A stretch of 64,000 nt of DNA from positions 1-64,000 of the forward strand of contig NZ_FCNW02000008.1 of the NCBI RefSeq assembly GCF_001544475.1, in the 5' to 3' direction. Both the position numbers and the translations under genes were made by a program. A model generated the notes under the pieces. It did not search any database and had not been told where the DNA came from. It saw only the letters and a program-made list of their open reading frames with translations. Source of the stretch: Caballeronia humi (GTDB lineage Bacteria; Pseudomonadota; Gammaproteobacteria; Burkholderiales; Burkholderiaceae). Each line of letters starts with the position of its first letter. Within the stretch, counting starts at the first letter, position 1. Shown here one piece after another: positions 55,907 through 64,000 of the stretch.

Positions 55907-56898
55907 AGATCGAGCACCAGCACCTTGCCTCGCGCACGCGATACACAAGCGGTCAGATACTCGGCCTTTTCACCGTCGTCGAGAATGCAGTCGTTGTGCT
56001 CCACTTCGCCCGACAAATATCGCACCTTGCACGTCCCGCACAAGCCCGCGTGGCACGACGTTTCGATCGTCACGCCAGCATTGTCGAGCGCTTCGGCAAT
56101 GCTCTGGTCCTTCGCGACTTCGATCATCTGCCCCGTGCTCGCGATCTTCACGCTGAACGTATCGACTGGTTCATTCGCCGCACTCTCCGACACGATGCGT
56201 TCCGGCGCCTTGAAGTGCTCCAGATGAACGGTACCGGCAGGCCAATGCGCAGTCGCTTCGGCGCATGCGCTCATGAAGCCGCCTGGCCCGCAGTAATACA
56301 CGTGCTGCCCTTGCGACGGTTCGCTCAGCAAGCGTCGAAGGTCGAGTCCCGCCTTGGGATCGCCGCCATCGAAGTGAAAATGCACGCGGCCATTCGCACG
56401 CATCGGTTCGAGCTCGGCTGAAAACGCGGTACAGCCCGCGTCCTTCGCGCAGTAGTGCATTTCGTAATCGATGCCCGCGTCTTCGAGCCGATGCGCCATC
56501 GACTTCAACGGCGTCACGCCGATTCCGCCCGCGATCAGGACCACCTTCTTCGCATCATCGACGAGATGGAAGTTGTTGCGCGGCCTGCTCACGCGCACGA
56601 TGTCCTGAACGCGCACGCGCTCGTGCAGCGTCTTCGAACCGCCCCGTCCACTTTCGTCGCGCAGCACCGCGATGACATAGCGCTTGCGTTCGGCGGGCGA
56701 ATTGGAGATCGAATACTGGCGCACCATGCCGTCGCCGATGTGGATGTCGATATGCGCGCCCGCCGTGAAAACCGGAAGCTCATCGCCCTGCGGATCGACG
56801 AGCTCATACGAATTGATACCCTTGCCCTCGAAACGAATCTGCCGCACGAGCAACTGCAACGTACGCTCGCCGGATGTCGATGTGGGTTCGCTTGCCAT
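55903..56898 (-). CDS. Rieske oxygenase reductase (phthalate dioxygenase reductase family)
   Basis: The protein has 331 residues in the class IA order: a flavin domain (FTAGAHIDIHIGDGMVRQYS, with RQYSISNSP binding FMN), an NAD-binding domain (VLIAGGIGVTPLKSM; YYCGPGGFM) and a C-terminal plant-type [2Fe-2S] domain (ETSCHAGLCGTCKVRYLSG and a distal TACVSRA cysteine). It passes electrons from NADH to the oxygenase encoded just upstream at 56968-58509. Without the oxygenase substrate the pathway cannot be named. Confidence 0.92.
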   Translation of the reverse strand: MASEPTSTSGERTLQLLVRQIRFEGKGINSYELVDPQGDELPVFTAGAHIDIHIGDGMVRQYSISNSPAERKRYVIAVLRDESGRGGSKTLHERVRVQDIVRVSRPRNNFHLVDDAKKVVLIAGGIGVTPLKSMAHRLEDAGIDYEMHYCAKDAGCTAFSAELEPMRANGRVHFHFDGGDPKAGLDLRRLLSEPSQGQHVYYCGPGGFMSACAEATAHWPAGTVHLEHFKAPERIVSESAANEPVDTFSVKIASTGQMIEVAKDQSIAEALDNAGVTIETSCHAGLCGTCKVRYLSGEVEHNDCILDDGEKAEYLTACVSRARGKVLVLDL

Positions 56899-56967
56899 TT
56901 TGCATGTCCTGAATGGTGCTGACTTCGCGCACGGGACGCACTACGCGCCCCGTGCGACACGTGTGCT

Positions 56968-58509
56968 TCAACTCTTCAGCGATTGCTCGAGTTCCTCGAA
57001 CTTTCCGCGCACGAACGCGGCACGTTCATCGCCCTTTAACCGTTCGCTCTCTGTGAGGATCGCGACGATCGTCTTGGTCACCTTGCGGCGCCGCGTGACT
57101 TCTTCTTCGACCGTCGCGCCTTCCGGAATGTCGAACACGTTGCCCGAACAGAAGCTGTTCGGCGCACCCGCATTGGCACGGAACCACTCGGCGAAGTTCT
57201 GCGCCGATGCCGCCGGATTCGTGCCACGCACCGCATCGCGCAGCATCTTGCGAAAGAGAAAGAGGCCCGCGTCGAACTTGGTCGGATTCTCTAGCGCGTG
57301 TACAGCAATGGGCCGCTGGCTGATGATCGCTTCGTAGTCGCCGGGCGCGTATTGCGCGGCCTTATAGTTCGGGCGCTCGCGATGGTTCGCCGGGATCGGC
57401 GGCAGATCTTCCAGCTTGTATTCGCCGAAGCGTTCGGGGCGGCGCAGCGCAACCTGTCCCTCGAGGAAGTCGATCGACTCGTAGCCAACGAGTTCCTTGT
57501 CGCCCACACCGCGTGTATCGATGCCCGGTCCCATCACGCGCCAGCCGATCATCTTGCTGTTTTCATCGTCGACGGGCACGGTCCAGCGAACGATGTGAAA
57601 GCGGCTGAAGAGCTTTTTCTTCGAGCCGTCTTCCGACGTGTACGCATGCAGGCTCAGATTGGGCAGCACCTGATGCTGAACACGCACGAAGAGCCGATCC
57701 TTGTCGACGCGGCGCGCACCGGCGCACGCGAGACTGCGGCCCTGCTGCACCGGCACGAAATGCATGTCGGGCGCGACTTCCATCGAGGCCGCGCCGACTT
57801 CGTCGAATGTCGTGCCCTGATAGTGACCGTTGACGACGTTCTTGCCTGCATGCAGCGCGGTCGGGTGATAGTTGTCGGCGGCGTTGTCCTGCACCTGCAG
57901 CCAGTTGCAATGCTGGAAGTTGCTGTAAGGCACAAGCTCGTCGCCGGGCAGCACCGTGTAGTCGCCTTCCCATTCGGGGAACGGCGGCTCGGCATCCGGC
58001 GGCCCCATGTAGGCGAATACGAGGCCGTTGCGCTCGACCGCCTTGTACGCGCCCTGCTGTATCGAACACGCGTATTTCTCGGCTTCCTTCTCTTCGCCGT
58101 TCGGAAAGGGCACGTGGAGACACGTGCCGTCCACGTCGAAGACCATGCCGTGATAGCAGCACTTGATGCCGCGTTCCTGGATTGCGCCATATTCCAGCGA
58201 CGCGCCACGATGCACGCAATGCGCGTGCAGCACACCGATGCGCCCGCTGCCATCGCGAAACGCCACCAGTTCCTCGCCGAGAATCTTCAGGAAGCGCGGT
58301 GTGTCCGTCAGTTCGATCGACATGCACACGGGATGCCAGAACGCGCGCATGTATTCGCCCATCGGCGTGCCTGGGCCGGTTTCCGTGAGTTCGGGGTCGT
58401 GGCCGGGGACCTTGTTCGTGTAGTAGCCGCCAAACGGAATCAGCTTCTTCGATACGACTTTGCCGCCGCTCGTCTTCTGTCCTTCGAGCTTGTCTTCCTT
58501 GATCGTCAT
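56968..58509 (-). CDS. Aromatic-ring Rieske non-heme iron oxygenase, large subunit
   Basis: The protein has 513 residues. The Rieske cluster ligands are Cys98 and His100 (HCVHRGASL) with Cys117 and His120 (KCCYHG). The mononuclear iron site is in DNAADNYHPTALH (Asp212, His215, His220). It is of the phthalate/vanillate single-component type that pairs with a PDR-like reductase. The C-terminal 100 residues are long for the group. The gene is divergent from a GntR regulator and leads the reductase gene, which starts 69 bp after its stop. Substrate is likely an aromatic acid or ether, by family. Confidence 0.92.
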   Translation of the reverse strand: MTIKEDKLEGQKTSGGKVVSKKLIPFGGYYTNKVPGHDPELTETGPGTPMGEYMRAFWHPVCMSIELTDTPRFLKILGEELVAFRDGSGRIGVLHAHCVHRGASLEYGAIQERGIKCCYHGMVFDVDGTCLHVPFPNGEEKEAEKYACSIQQGAYKAVERNGLVFAYMGPPDAEPPFPEWEGDYTVLPGDELVPYSNFQHCNWLQVQDNAADNYHPTALHAGKNVVNGHYQGTTFDEVGAASMEVAPDMHFVPVQQGRSLACAGARRVDKDRLFVRVQHQVLPNLSLHAYTSEDGSKKKLFSRFHIVRWTVPVDDENSKMIGWRVMGPGIDTRGVGDKELVGYESIDFLEGQVALRRPERFGEYKLEDLPPIPANHRERPNYKAAQYAPGDYEAIISQRPIAVHALENPTKFDAGLFLFRKMLRDAVRGTNPAASAQNFAEWFRANAGAPNSFCSGNVFDIPEGATVEEEVTRRRKVTKTIVAILTESERLKGDERAAFVRGKFEELEQSLKS

Positions 58510-58580
58510 GGCAAATCCTGTTCGTGGGGAGGGAAAATCAGCGGTTCCTCTGAATATCGACTTTGCTATTCAGAACTCCG

Positions 58581-58717
58581 TACTCTGTATCCAAAGATTA
58601 GTCGTGATATCCGGCGCTGTCTCTATGGGTAAACGCGAGGATTCGCACAACTCGCCGCAGCGCCGGCATTGACTGTCCACGCAGCGCGGCTGTAACCTTG
58701 GCGTATTCTGTATCCAG
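58581..58717. promoter_or_regulatory. Candidate GntR operators: two direct repeats in the divergent promoter
   Basis: TACTCTGTATCCA at 58581-58593 and TATTCTGTATCCA at 58705-58717 differ by one base and are 124 bp apart between the divergent oxygenase and gntR genes. The second ends 16 bp before the gntR ATG. Two equal sites in such a position are expected for the local regulator. Confidence 0.5.
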
Positions 58718-58733
58718 TGAGAGTGTTTAAATC

Positions 58734-59417
58734 ATGGCGGCCAAACTGCTCAAGCTTCAGGCGCGCACCGACTACGTGGACGAGGTCTACAAGGTGCTTC
58801 TCGACGCCATCAGTTCCGGGACGCTCGCGCCGGGGACGCGCATCACGCAGGAGGAGATTGCGGAACAACTGGCGGTGTCGCGTTCGCCGGTGCTGCAGGC
58901 GCTGCGGCTCCTCAAGAAGGACGGACTCGTGCAGGACGCGCCTGGCCGCGGCCTGCTCGTGACGCCGCTCGATGCCGGGTGGATCAGCCATCTGTACGAG
59001 ATTCGCGGCGCGCTCGATTCGCTCGCCGCGCGGCTCGCCGCCGAGCGTGGCGCGAAGCTCGACAAGGCGCTGATCGCCAACGGCCGCCGTGCCTCGAAGG
59101 GTGACGACGTCAAGGCAATGATCGACGCTGACATGGCCTTCCACGCGGCAATCTATGCGGCGTCGGGCAATCCGCTGATCGCGGAGACGGCGCAGATGCA
59201 CTGGGTGCATCTGCGCCGCGTGATGGGCGCGGTATTGCAGGCAACCGGGCAGCGCAAGTCGATCTGGGACGAACATGCGGCCATCGCGGCAGCCATCGCC
59301 GACAAGGACCCGAAGCTCGCCTCCGAACTCACCGACCTGCACACGACCCGCGCGCGCGAAAATCTCGTCGAGCGGCTCGGCCGTGTGTTGAGTGACATGG
59401 AAGAACGAGCGAGCTAA
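58734..59417 (+). CDS. GntR-family regulator with FCD domain
   Basis: This 227-residue protein has a winged helix-turn-helix at 15-75 (GTRITQEEIAEQLAVSRSPV, LKKDGLVQDAPGRG) and an FCD ligand domain with the metal/ligand residues in DADMAFHAAIYAASGN. FadR-branch GntR proteins usually repress a neighbouring catabolic operon and release on binding its substrate. Divergence from the Rieske oxygenase makes that the likely target. Convergent with the MFS gene. Confidence 0.92.
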   Translation: MAAKLLKLQARTDYVDEVYKVLLDAISSGTLAPGTRITQEEIAEQLAVSRSPVLQALRLLKKDGLVQDAPGRGLLVTPLDAGWISHLYEIRGALDSLAARLAAERGAKLDKALIANGRRASKGDDVKAMIDADMAFHAAIYAASGNPLIAETAQMHWVHLRRVMGAVLQATGQRKSIWDEHAAIAAAIADKDPKLASELTDLHTTRARENLVERLGRVLSDMEERAS

Positions 59418-59452
59418 AGCAAAGAACCTCACAAAACAAGGGGTCGGAGCAG

Positions 59453-60772
59453 TTACGTCGAACCGTCCTTGCGACGGCTGTTTACGAGCGCAGCAGGCAC
59501 GGTGAAAACAAGCACGCTGCCGATGATCAGGCTCACCGCCAGCCCTAGCACGCCGTTACCCGTCGATCCCGTGCCGGTCTGGATCAGTCCGATCACATAC
59601 GGACTGACGACCCCGGAAACGCTGCCGATCGAGTTCGCCAACGCGAGTCCTGCGGCGGCCGCAGCGCCGCTCAGGATGGCGGGCGGTAGCACCCAGAATT
59701 GCGAGATCGTCGTCATGACGCCCATCGTACCGATCGTCAACGCGATCATCGCGATCGGCGTCGAATGGGCGAACGCGACGCTCGCGCACAATCCCGCCGC
59801 TCCGACCACGCCCGGCACGGCCAGATGCCAGCGACGCTCGCCGCGTGCGTCCGAGCTCTGACTGACGAGCAACATCGACACAGCAGCAGCCGCATAAGGA
59901 ATCGCGGAGAGCAGGCCGATGTCCAGCGGATCGGCCACGCCGCTCGCCTTCACGAGTGTCGGCAGCCAGAAGCTCACGCCGTAGAGGCCCATCGTGAAGA
60001 AGAAGTAGATCAGGCTCAGCAGCAGCACCTTCGGATGCATCAGGCCGTCCTTTACCGAATGCAGCGCGTGGGCGGGCTGCTCTTCCCTCAGGTTGGCTTC
60101 GAGCATCGCCTTTTGTGAACCGGTGAGCCACTTTGCATCGGCGACCTTGTCGTCGAGATAGAAAAAAGCGATGAGCCCGACGATCGCCGTCGGAATGCCT
60201 TCCAGCAGAAACAGCCACTGCCAGCCGGCGATGCCGTGCGACCCGTTCATGTGATTCATGATCCAGCCCGACAGCGGCCCGCCGACCACGCCCGACATCG
60301 GGATGCCCGTCATGAAGAGCGCGGTGACCTTGCTGCGCCGCGACGCAGGAAACCAGTACGTGAGGTAAAGCAGGATCGCGGGGATGAACCCGGCTTCAGC
60401 GACGCCGAGCAGGAAACGCATGATGTAGAAGCTCGTCGGCGTGGTGACGAACATCATGCCCGCCGAGATCACGCCCCACGTGATCATGATGCGCGCGATC
60501 CATCGTCGGGCGCCGACGCGCAGCAGGATCAGGTTGCTGGGCACTTCGAAAAGCAGATAGCCGACGAAGAAGACGCCGGCACCCGCGCCGTAGACGGCAT
60601 CGCTGAAATGGAGATCCTGCAGCATCTGCAATTTCGCGAAGCTCACGTTGATGCGATCGAGATATGCGCACAAGTAACATAGGAACAGGAACGGTAGAAG
60701 TCGCCATGTCACCTTCGCATAGGTGGACGACTCCGAGCCTTCGTAATACGCAACCGGACTGGGGGAACTCAT
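59453..60772 (-). CDS. MFS transporter, anion:cation symporter (ACS) family
   Basis: This 439-residue protein has 12 membrane helices and ACS features: YLDRINVSFAKLQM in helix 1, FEVPSNLILLRVGARRWIAR after helix 2, and FLLGVAEAGFIPAILLYLTY in helix 4. ACS carriers bring in organic anions such as phthalate, tartrate or hexuronates, which would suit the neighbouring aromatic oxygenase and aldolase. AGGAG lies 7 nt before the ATG, and directly upstream of it are the hairpin repeats shared with uraH. Confidence 0.93.
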   Translation of the reverse strand: MSSPSPVAYYEGSESSTYAKVTWRLLPFLFLCYLCAYLDRINVSFAKLQMLQDLHFSDAVYGAGAGVFFVGYLLFEVPSNLILLRVGARRWIARIMITWGVISAGMMFVTTPTSFYIMRFLLGVAEAGFIPAILLYLTYWFPASRRSKVTALFMTGIPMSGVVGGPLSGWIMNHMNGSHGIAGWQWLFLLEGIPTAIVGLIAFFYLDDKVADAKWLTGSQKAMLEANLREEQPAHALHSVKDGLMHPKVLLLSLIYFFFTMGLYGVSFWLPTLVKASGVADPLDIGLLSAIPYAAAAVSMLLVSQSSDARGERRWHLAVPGVVGAAGLCASVAFAHSTPIAMIALTIGTMGVMTTISQFWVLPPAILSGAAAAAGLALANSIGSVSGVVSPYVIGLIQTGTGSTGNGVLGLAVSLIIGSVLVFTVPAALVNSRRKDGST

Positions 60773-60786
60773 TGTGTGTCTCCTGT

Positions 60787-60936
60787 GTCGGCCACAGTTA
60801 GCGCTTTAGCGCTTACTGTGGCCCCATGCAGCGTATGTCGGCCACAGTTAGCGCTTTAGCGCTTACTGTGACCCCATGCAGAGCATGTCGACGAGATTTG
60901 GCGCTTTAGCGCTGACTCTGGTCTCATGCAAGATGG
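60787..60936 (-). repeat. Second array of the hairpin-repeat family, three 50-bp units
   Basis: Units start at 60787, 60837 and 60887 (period 50). Read on the minus strand they run into the MFS ribosome site exactly as the 1-192 array runs into uraH (GGCCGACACAGGAG versus GGTCGACACAGGAG). The unit nearest the gene folds into a 34-nt hairpin at 60790-60823: a 9-bp outer stem (GGCCACAGT with ACTGTGGCC), one mismatch, AGCGCT paired with AGCGCT and a 2-nt loop. The second unit has a change that leaves a G-U pair. The third is degenerate. Confidence 0.85.
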
Positions 60937-61025
60937 TTGCTGGGGTGCCAATTGCGGCGGCCTGGCGTCTTTCGCGCTCTTTTTGCGTGCCGCCGTGCGG
61001 TATGTCGCGGTGTTTGAATACGTGT

Positions 61026-61868
61026 TCAGTCGAACATGTCGGGCTGAGCAGCAACGAGGTCATCCCAGATCGCCTGGAAGTGCAGCCAGCCGATGTAATC
61101 GCTGCCCACGTGCTCGCGGCTATAGCGCGCGCGTTCGGGCGTTACGAGCTTCGGCGCGATGCCGGTCGCCTCGACGAGCAGTTGCTGCTGGCAGCAACGC
61201 TCGAGCGCGATGAACCAGAACGCCGCCGATTCGATGCTGTGCCGGCTAGCCGTCAACAGCCCGTGGTTCTGGTGGATCGCGGCCTTCACGCCCTTGAACG
61301 CATTCGCGACCTTGTGCCCCGCCTTCACTTCCACGGCGACCTGCCCCGCTTCGTCGCCGATCACGACGTGATCCTCGAAGAACGCGGCGGCGTCCTGCGT
61401 GATCGGCTCGAGCTTTCTGCCGAGCGACGCGAACGCGGTGCCATATACGGTATGCGCGTGGCACATCGCGACGATGTCCTGATGCATCTCGTGCACCGCC
61501 GCGTGCAGCACGAAGCCGGCGCGGTTGATCGCGTGACGGCCTTCCACGACGCGCCCCTCGTGGTCCGCGCAGATCAGGTTCGAGACCTTCACTTGCGAGA
61601 AGTGCACGGCCATCGGATTGGTCCAGTAGAGGCCGGGATTCTCGGGATCGCGCACGGTCAGGTGACCGGCGAAGCCGTAGTCGAATCCTTGCTGCGCAAA
61701 CGCGCGGCACGCGCCGACGAGCCGTTCCTTCAGATGCTGCCGATGCGCCGCGTGATGCGAAAACGACGGCACCTCGGGAAAGATCAGGCCTTGCTGTTCG
61801 GGCTGGTAGATCGAAACCTTGCCTGCCTTGACGATCGATTGCGGCGGTGCATCCATGACTGCGGCCAT
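61026..61868 (-). CDS. Class II aldolase/adducin family protein
   Basis: The protein has 280 residues. The metal-binding histidines are in AMCHAHTVYG and later AAIHQNHGLLT, with YGFAGHLTVRDPENPGLYWT near the N-terminus. This longer subgroup occurs in aromatic-acid and hydroxy-acid catabolism, where members act as decarboxylases or aldolases. AAGGAG precedes the ATG. The MFS gene follows 250 bp downstream on the same strand, with the hairpin repeats between, so the two may be one operon with a processing or translation element in the middle. Confidence 0.9.
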   Translation of the reverse strand: MAAVMDAPPQSIVKAGKVSIYQPEQQGLIFPEVPSFSHHAAHRQHLKERLVGACRAFAQQGFDYGFAGHLTVRDPENPGLYWTNPMAVHFSQVKVSNLICADHEGRVVEGRHAINRAGFVLHAAVHEMHQDIVAMCHAHTVYGTAFASLGRKLEPITQDAAAFFEDHVVIGDEAGQVAVEVKAGHKVANAFKGVKAAIHQNHGLLTASRHSIESAAFWFIALERCCQQQLLVEATGIAPKLVTPERARYSREHVGSDYIGWLHFQAIWDDLVAAQPDMFD

Positions 61869-61996
61869 GACGGAACTCCTTTGAAGTGTTGGGAACGGAT
61901 TGCTTCGACGGGTCCTATGGTCGCGGCCGCGGCCCTCATTGACAAACGATGGCTGTTCATAGAAAGATGAACGACATTCATGTATCGGTGAGAGGC

Positions 61997-62902
61997 ATGA
62001 GACGGATACCGAGTTTCGTGTTGCTGCGCGCCTTCGAAGCCGCCGCGCGGCTGGAGAGTTTCACGCTTGCAGCGGAAGAACTGCATCTGACGCAGTCCGC
62101 GATCAGCCATCAGGTGAAAGAGCTCGAGGAGTATTTCGGGCGGCCGCTCTTTTACCGGCGCAATCGGCGGGTGGAGGCGACGTCGGAAGGGCGGCGTCTT
62201 TTTGAGAGCCTCGGCCGCGTGTTCGATGTGATCGAGGCGGCGTGCAGCGAGGTGTCGCTCGCGCCCGACGCCCAGGTGCTCGCCGTTCACAGCGCGCCGA
62301 GCTTCGCGGCGAAGTGGCTCGGTCCGCGCCTGCCCGAGTTCATGCAGGCGTATCCGGGAGTGACGATCCGGCTGTCGTCCGGGGCGGAGCCGATCGATCT
62401 CACGCGCGTGCATGAAGTCGATGTCGCGATTTCGTATGCGATCGCTCAGTTGCGTCCGGGGGTCGTCACGCGCGCGCTGGGCGCCGAGCGTATCGTGCCG
62501 ATGTGCGCGCCAGCGCTCGTGCGGCGCGATGTGCCCGCCGCGCAACAGATGGCCGAACTGACGCTCATCGATTCCCAACTGAGCCGCGTGACTTGGTCCG
62601 ACTGGTTCGCGCTCAACGGACTTGCGTTGCCACCGCGCGCGCGGCCGTCGTTCGATCGCGGCGCGCTCGCGATATCGGCGGCGGTCGACGGCATGGGCGT
62701 TGCGCTCGAAACTACGCGACTCGCCGAGCGCGAGCTCTCGCGTGGAGAACTGGTTGAATTCGGTGCGGACGTTTTCGAGCCGCTCGCCCGGGAGACGCAT
62801 TTTCTGTCGTATCGCGTGAACGAACGCAACGCAGAGAAGGTGAAGTGCTTCTGCGACTGGCTGTGCGCGAAGGTGGGGCTCGATGCAGAGCGGGTTGTAT
62901 GA
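61997..62902 (+). CDS. LysR-family regulator, GcvA-like branch
   Basis: The protein has about 301 residues from the ATG that gives MRRIPSFVLLRAFEAAARLE, the usual start of the GcvA branch. In-frame ATGs at 61949 and 61967 are possible. The helix-turn-helix covers LESFTLAAEELHLTQSAISH, and the ligand domain includes IVPMCAPALVRRDVP. It is divergent from the class II aldolase/MFS genes and is their probable regulator. Confidence 0.9.
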   Translation: MRRIPSFVLLRAFEAAARLESFTLAAEELHLTQSAISHQVKELEEYFGRPLFYRRNRRVEATSEGRRLFESLGRVFDVIEAACSEVSLAPDAQVLAVHSAPSFAAKWLGPRLPEFMQAYPGVTIRLSSGAEPIDLTRVHEVDVAISYAIAQLRPGVVTRALGAERIVPMCAPALVRRDVPAAQQMAELTLIDSQLSRVTWSDWFALNGLALPPRARPSFDRGALAISAAVDGMGVALETTRLAERELSRGELVEFGADVFEPLARETHFLSYRVNERNAEKVKCFCDWLCAKVGLDAERVV

Positions 62903-62988
62903 ATAAAGTTGCCGCGCTGAGGCTGTCTTAAGACCTGCTCGACGAGAGCGACATTGCGTCGCCCCTGCTTGCCTGGCTGCGCCTGAGC

Positions 62989-63144
62989 CTAGCGCTGACG
63001 ACGATACGCTTCGGCCATGATTTCACTGACCTCGGCGCGCACTTGCAGCGCTTCCAGCACCGATGCGCGGATTCTCGGAATCCAGCTTGTGACGACAGGA
63101 GTCAGGACAGTAGCCCAGATGACTATGGCAAAAAGCGATTTCAT
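62989..63144 (-). CDS. Small membrane peptide, hypothetical
   Basis: A 51-residue frame starts MKSLFAIVIWATVLTPVVTS (a short hydrophobic segment or signal peptide), followed by an amphipathic, charged helix (LEALQVRAEVSEIMAEAYRR). An AGAGGT lies 8 nt before the ATG. No family is recognised. The good ribosome site and the segregation of hydrophobic and charged residues are the support. Confidence 0.45.
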   Translation of the reverse strand: MKSLFAIVIWATVLTPVVTSWIPRIRASVLEALQVRAEVSEIMAEAYRRQR

Positions 63145-63302
63145 GGCGTGGTACCTCTGAATATGTTTCTTCGACAACAGTTGCGCTGATGCGGGCGTAA
63201 AAAGGGCGGCATTGCGCTAGCTCTGGAACGATCACAGATGTATATAAGTATAAACCCTAATCAAAACGTGCGTGATTTGCTCTGCCGGGATCGGCCCTGA
63301 GC

Positions 63303-63490
63303 CGACCAGCAGCACAAATTCGCGCGCGAAGTCATCGCAGCGAACGATTGGACGCAGGACATGTGGGCTTCAGAGTTGTGCCGACGCCCGCAGCCGAAGT
63401 TCTGCGTCGAAGAAAGGGAAGTGCTGCACGAGTTCAAAGAGGCGCGACTCCCGTACCGTCGCTGGAACTCGTCATTCGATCATTTCGGCG
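63303..63490 (+). pseudogene. Possible orphan coding fragment
   Basis: One plus-strand frame reads as a protein-like stretch: QHKFAREVIAANDWTQDMWA and then FCVEEREVLHEFKEARLPYR. There is no start or ribosome site, and an in-frame stop lies just before it. It is in the 335-bp gap between the small membrane peptide and the MgtC gene. I do not recognise the family. Confidence 0.25.
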
Positions 63491-63983
63491 GTTCTGATGT
63501 CTCCGACGACTCCGCCGGTCTACGCACCCGTGCCGCCGAAAGAATGATCAGCGCGATCGCCACGCTGAGAATCGCGGTTGCCTCGCGCCCCAAGCCCGCC
63601 GCCATGCCGACGGCCGCGCTGACCCAGAGACTCGCCGCTGTCGTGAGCCCTCGCACCTCGCGCTCGGCGCTCAGCTTGATGATCGCACCGGCGCCGAGAA
63701 AGCCGATCCCGGACACGAGCCCCTGAATCACGCGGCTCATGTTCTCCTGCGAGAAACCCGACTGGAGCGGCACGAGCACGAACAGCGCCGCACCGACCGA
63801 CACCAGCATGTGGGTCCTCAAGCCCGCGTCCCGGCCCGCCATTTCTCGCTCGAAACCGAGCACACCGCCGAGCACGAGCGCGAGACCCAGCCGGAGGACG
63901 ACTTGCGTCACGTCCTCCGTGTCGTTCAGATCCGAAAACTCGCGCTGCACCGTCGACCACGCCTGATGCAGCCATGCGTTCAC
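63480..63983 (-). CDS. MgtC/SapB-family membrane protein
   Basis: This 167-residue protein, from a GTG with AGGAG 7 nt upstream, has four or five helices and the MgtC domain: LRLGLALVLGGVLGFEREMA with AGRDAGLRTHMLVSVGAALF, then GIGFLGAGAIIK and the VRGLTTAASLWVSAAVG block. It lacks the C-terminal soluble domain of Salmonella MgtC (about 230 residues), as do many SapB-like forms. MgtC inhibits F1Fo ATP synthase and aids survival at low magnesium in some pathogens. A similar role here is unproven. Confidence 0.9.
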   Translation of the reverse strand: MNAWLHQAWSTVQREFSDLNDTEDVTQVVLRLGLALVLGGVLGFEREMAGRDAGLRTHMLVSVGAALFVLVPLQSGFSQENMSRVIQGLVSGIGFLGAGAIIKLSAEREVRGLTTAASLWVSAAVGMAAGLGREATAILSVAIALIILSAARVRRPAESSETSEPPK

Positions 63984-64000
63984 GAGCCTCTCCTTTCGAT

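Overview
The window comes from a high-GC betaproteobacterium of the Burkholderiaceae, most like Caballeronia, Paraburkholderia or Burkholderia. Pointers are the complete wspABCDEF-wspR signalling cluster, a type VI secretion system (T6SS) of Burkholderia layout, a DUF3331-type protein, dense LysR/AraC/GntR regulators beside small catabolic operons, and a strong GC bias that makes nearly every gene throw long false frames on the other strand. No rRNA, tRNA, insertion sequence, integrase or CRISPR array was seen.

Layout. 0-10 kb: a tandem 49-bp hairpin repeat leading into uraH, then small stress and metabolic genes (BON protein, PH-domain protein, AraC regulator, non-heme haloperoxidase-like hydrolase, ClC channel, LysR, HAD hydrolase, class II aldolase). 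Three broken genes lie here: a frameshifted DUF1348 gene, a NodT-type outer membrane factor remnant and an esterase tail. 10-17 kb: universal stress protein, a hipBA toxin-antitoxin pair with a palindromic operator, a four-helix membrane protein, an MFS exporter, a RidA-like protein, and a LysR/DUF1275 pair. 17-28.7 kb: wspA-B-C-D-E-F-R read leftwards, followed by a hybrid histidine kinase, forming a surface-sensing cyclic-di-GMP pathway. 29.2-30.6 kb: a Tat-exported lipoprotein glycoside hydrolase. 30.6-55.9 kb: a T6SS in two divergent arms. The left arm is tssB-tssC-vgrG/tle4-tli4-tli4'-unknown-PAAR-tssM-tssA-tssF-tssG-tssJ; the right arm is tssK-tssL-ompA-hcp-clpV-tssE. 55.9-62.9 kb: an aromatic-catabolism region (Rieske oxygenase, its reductase, GntR, MFS, class II aldolase, LysR). 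63-64 kb: a short membrane peptide and an MgtC-family protein.

The points most worth following up are these. (1) A hairpin-repeat family occurs at both ends of the window (1-192 and 60787-60936). Each array ends a few bases before a Shine-Dalgarno, and paired changes between the loci keep the stem. (2) A single reading frame fuses a shortened VgrG to a Tle4-type lipase, followed by two mosaic Tli4 immunity paralogues, one preceded by a 38-codon leftover of a second toxin's tail. (3) A TssM without a visible P-loop sits opposite an OmpA-like protein that shares its membrane topology. (4) An AraC-type direct-repeat operator appears in two promoter regions 3.3 kb apart with the same internal spacing.
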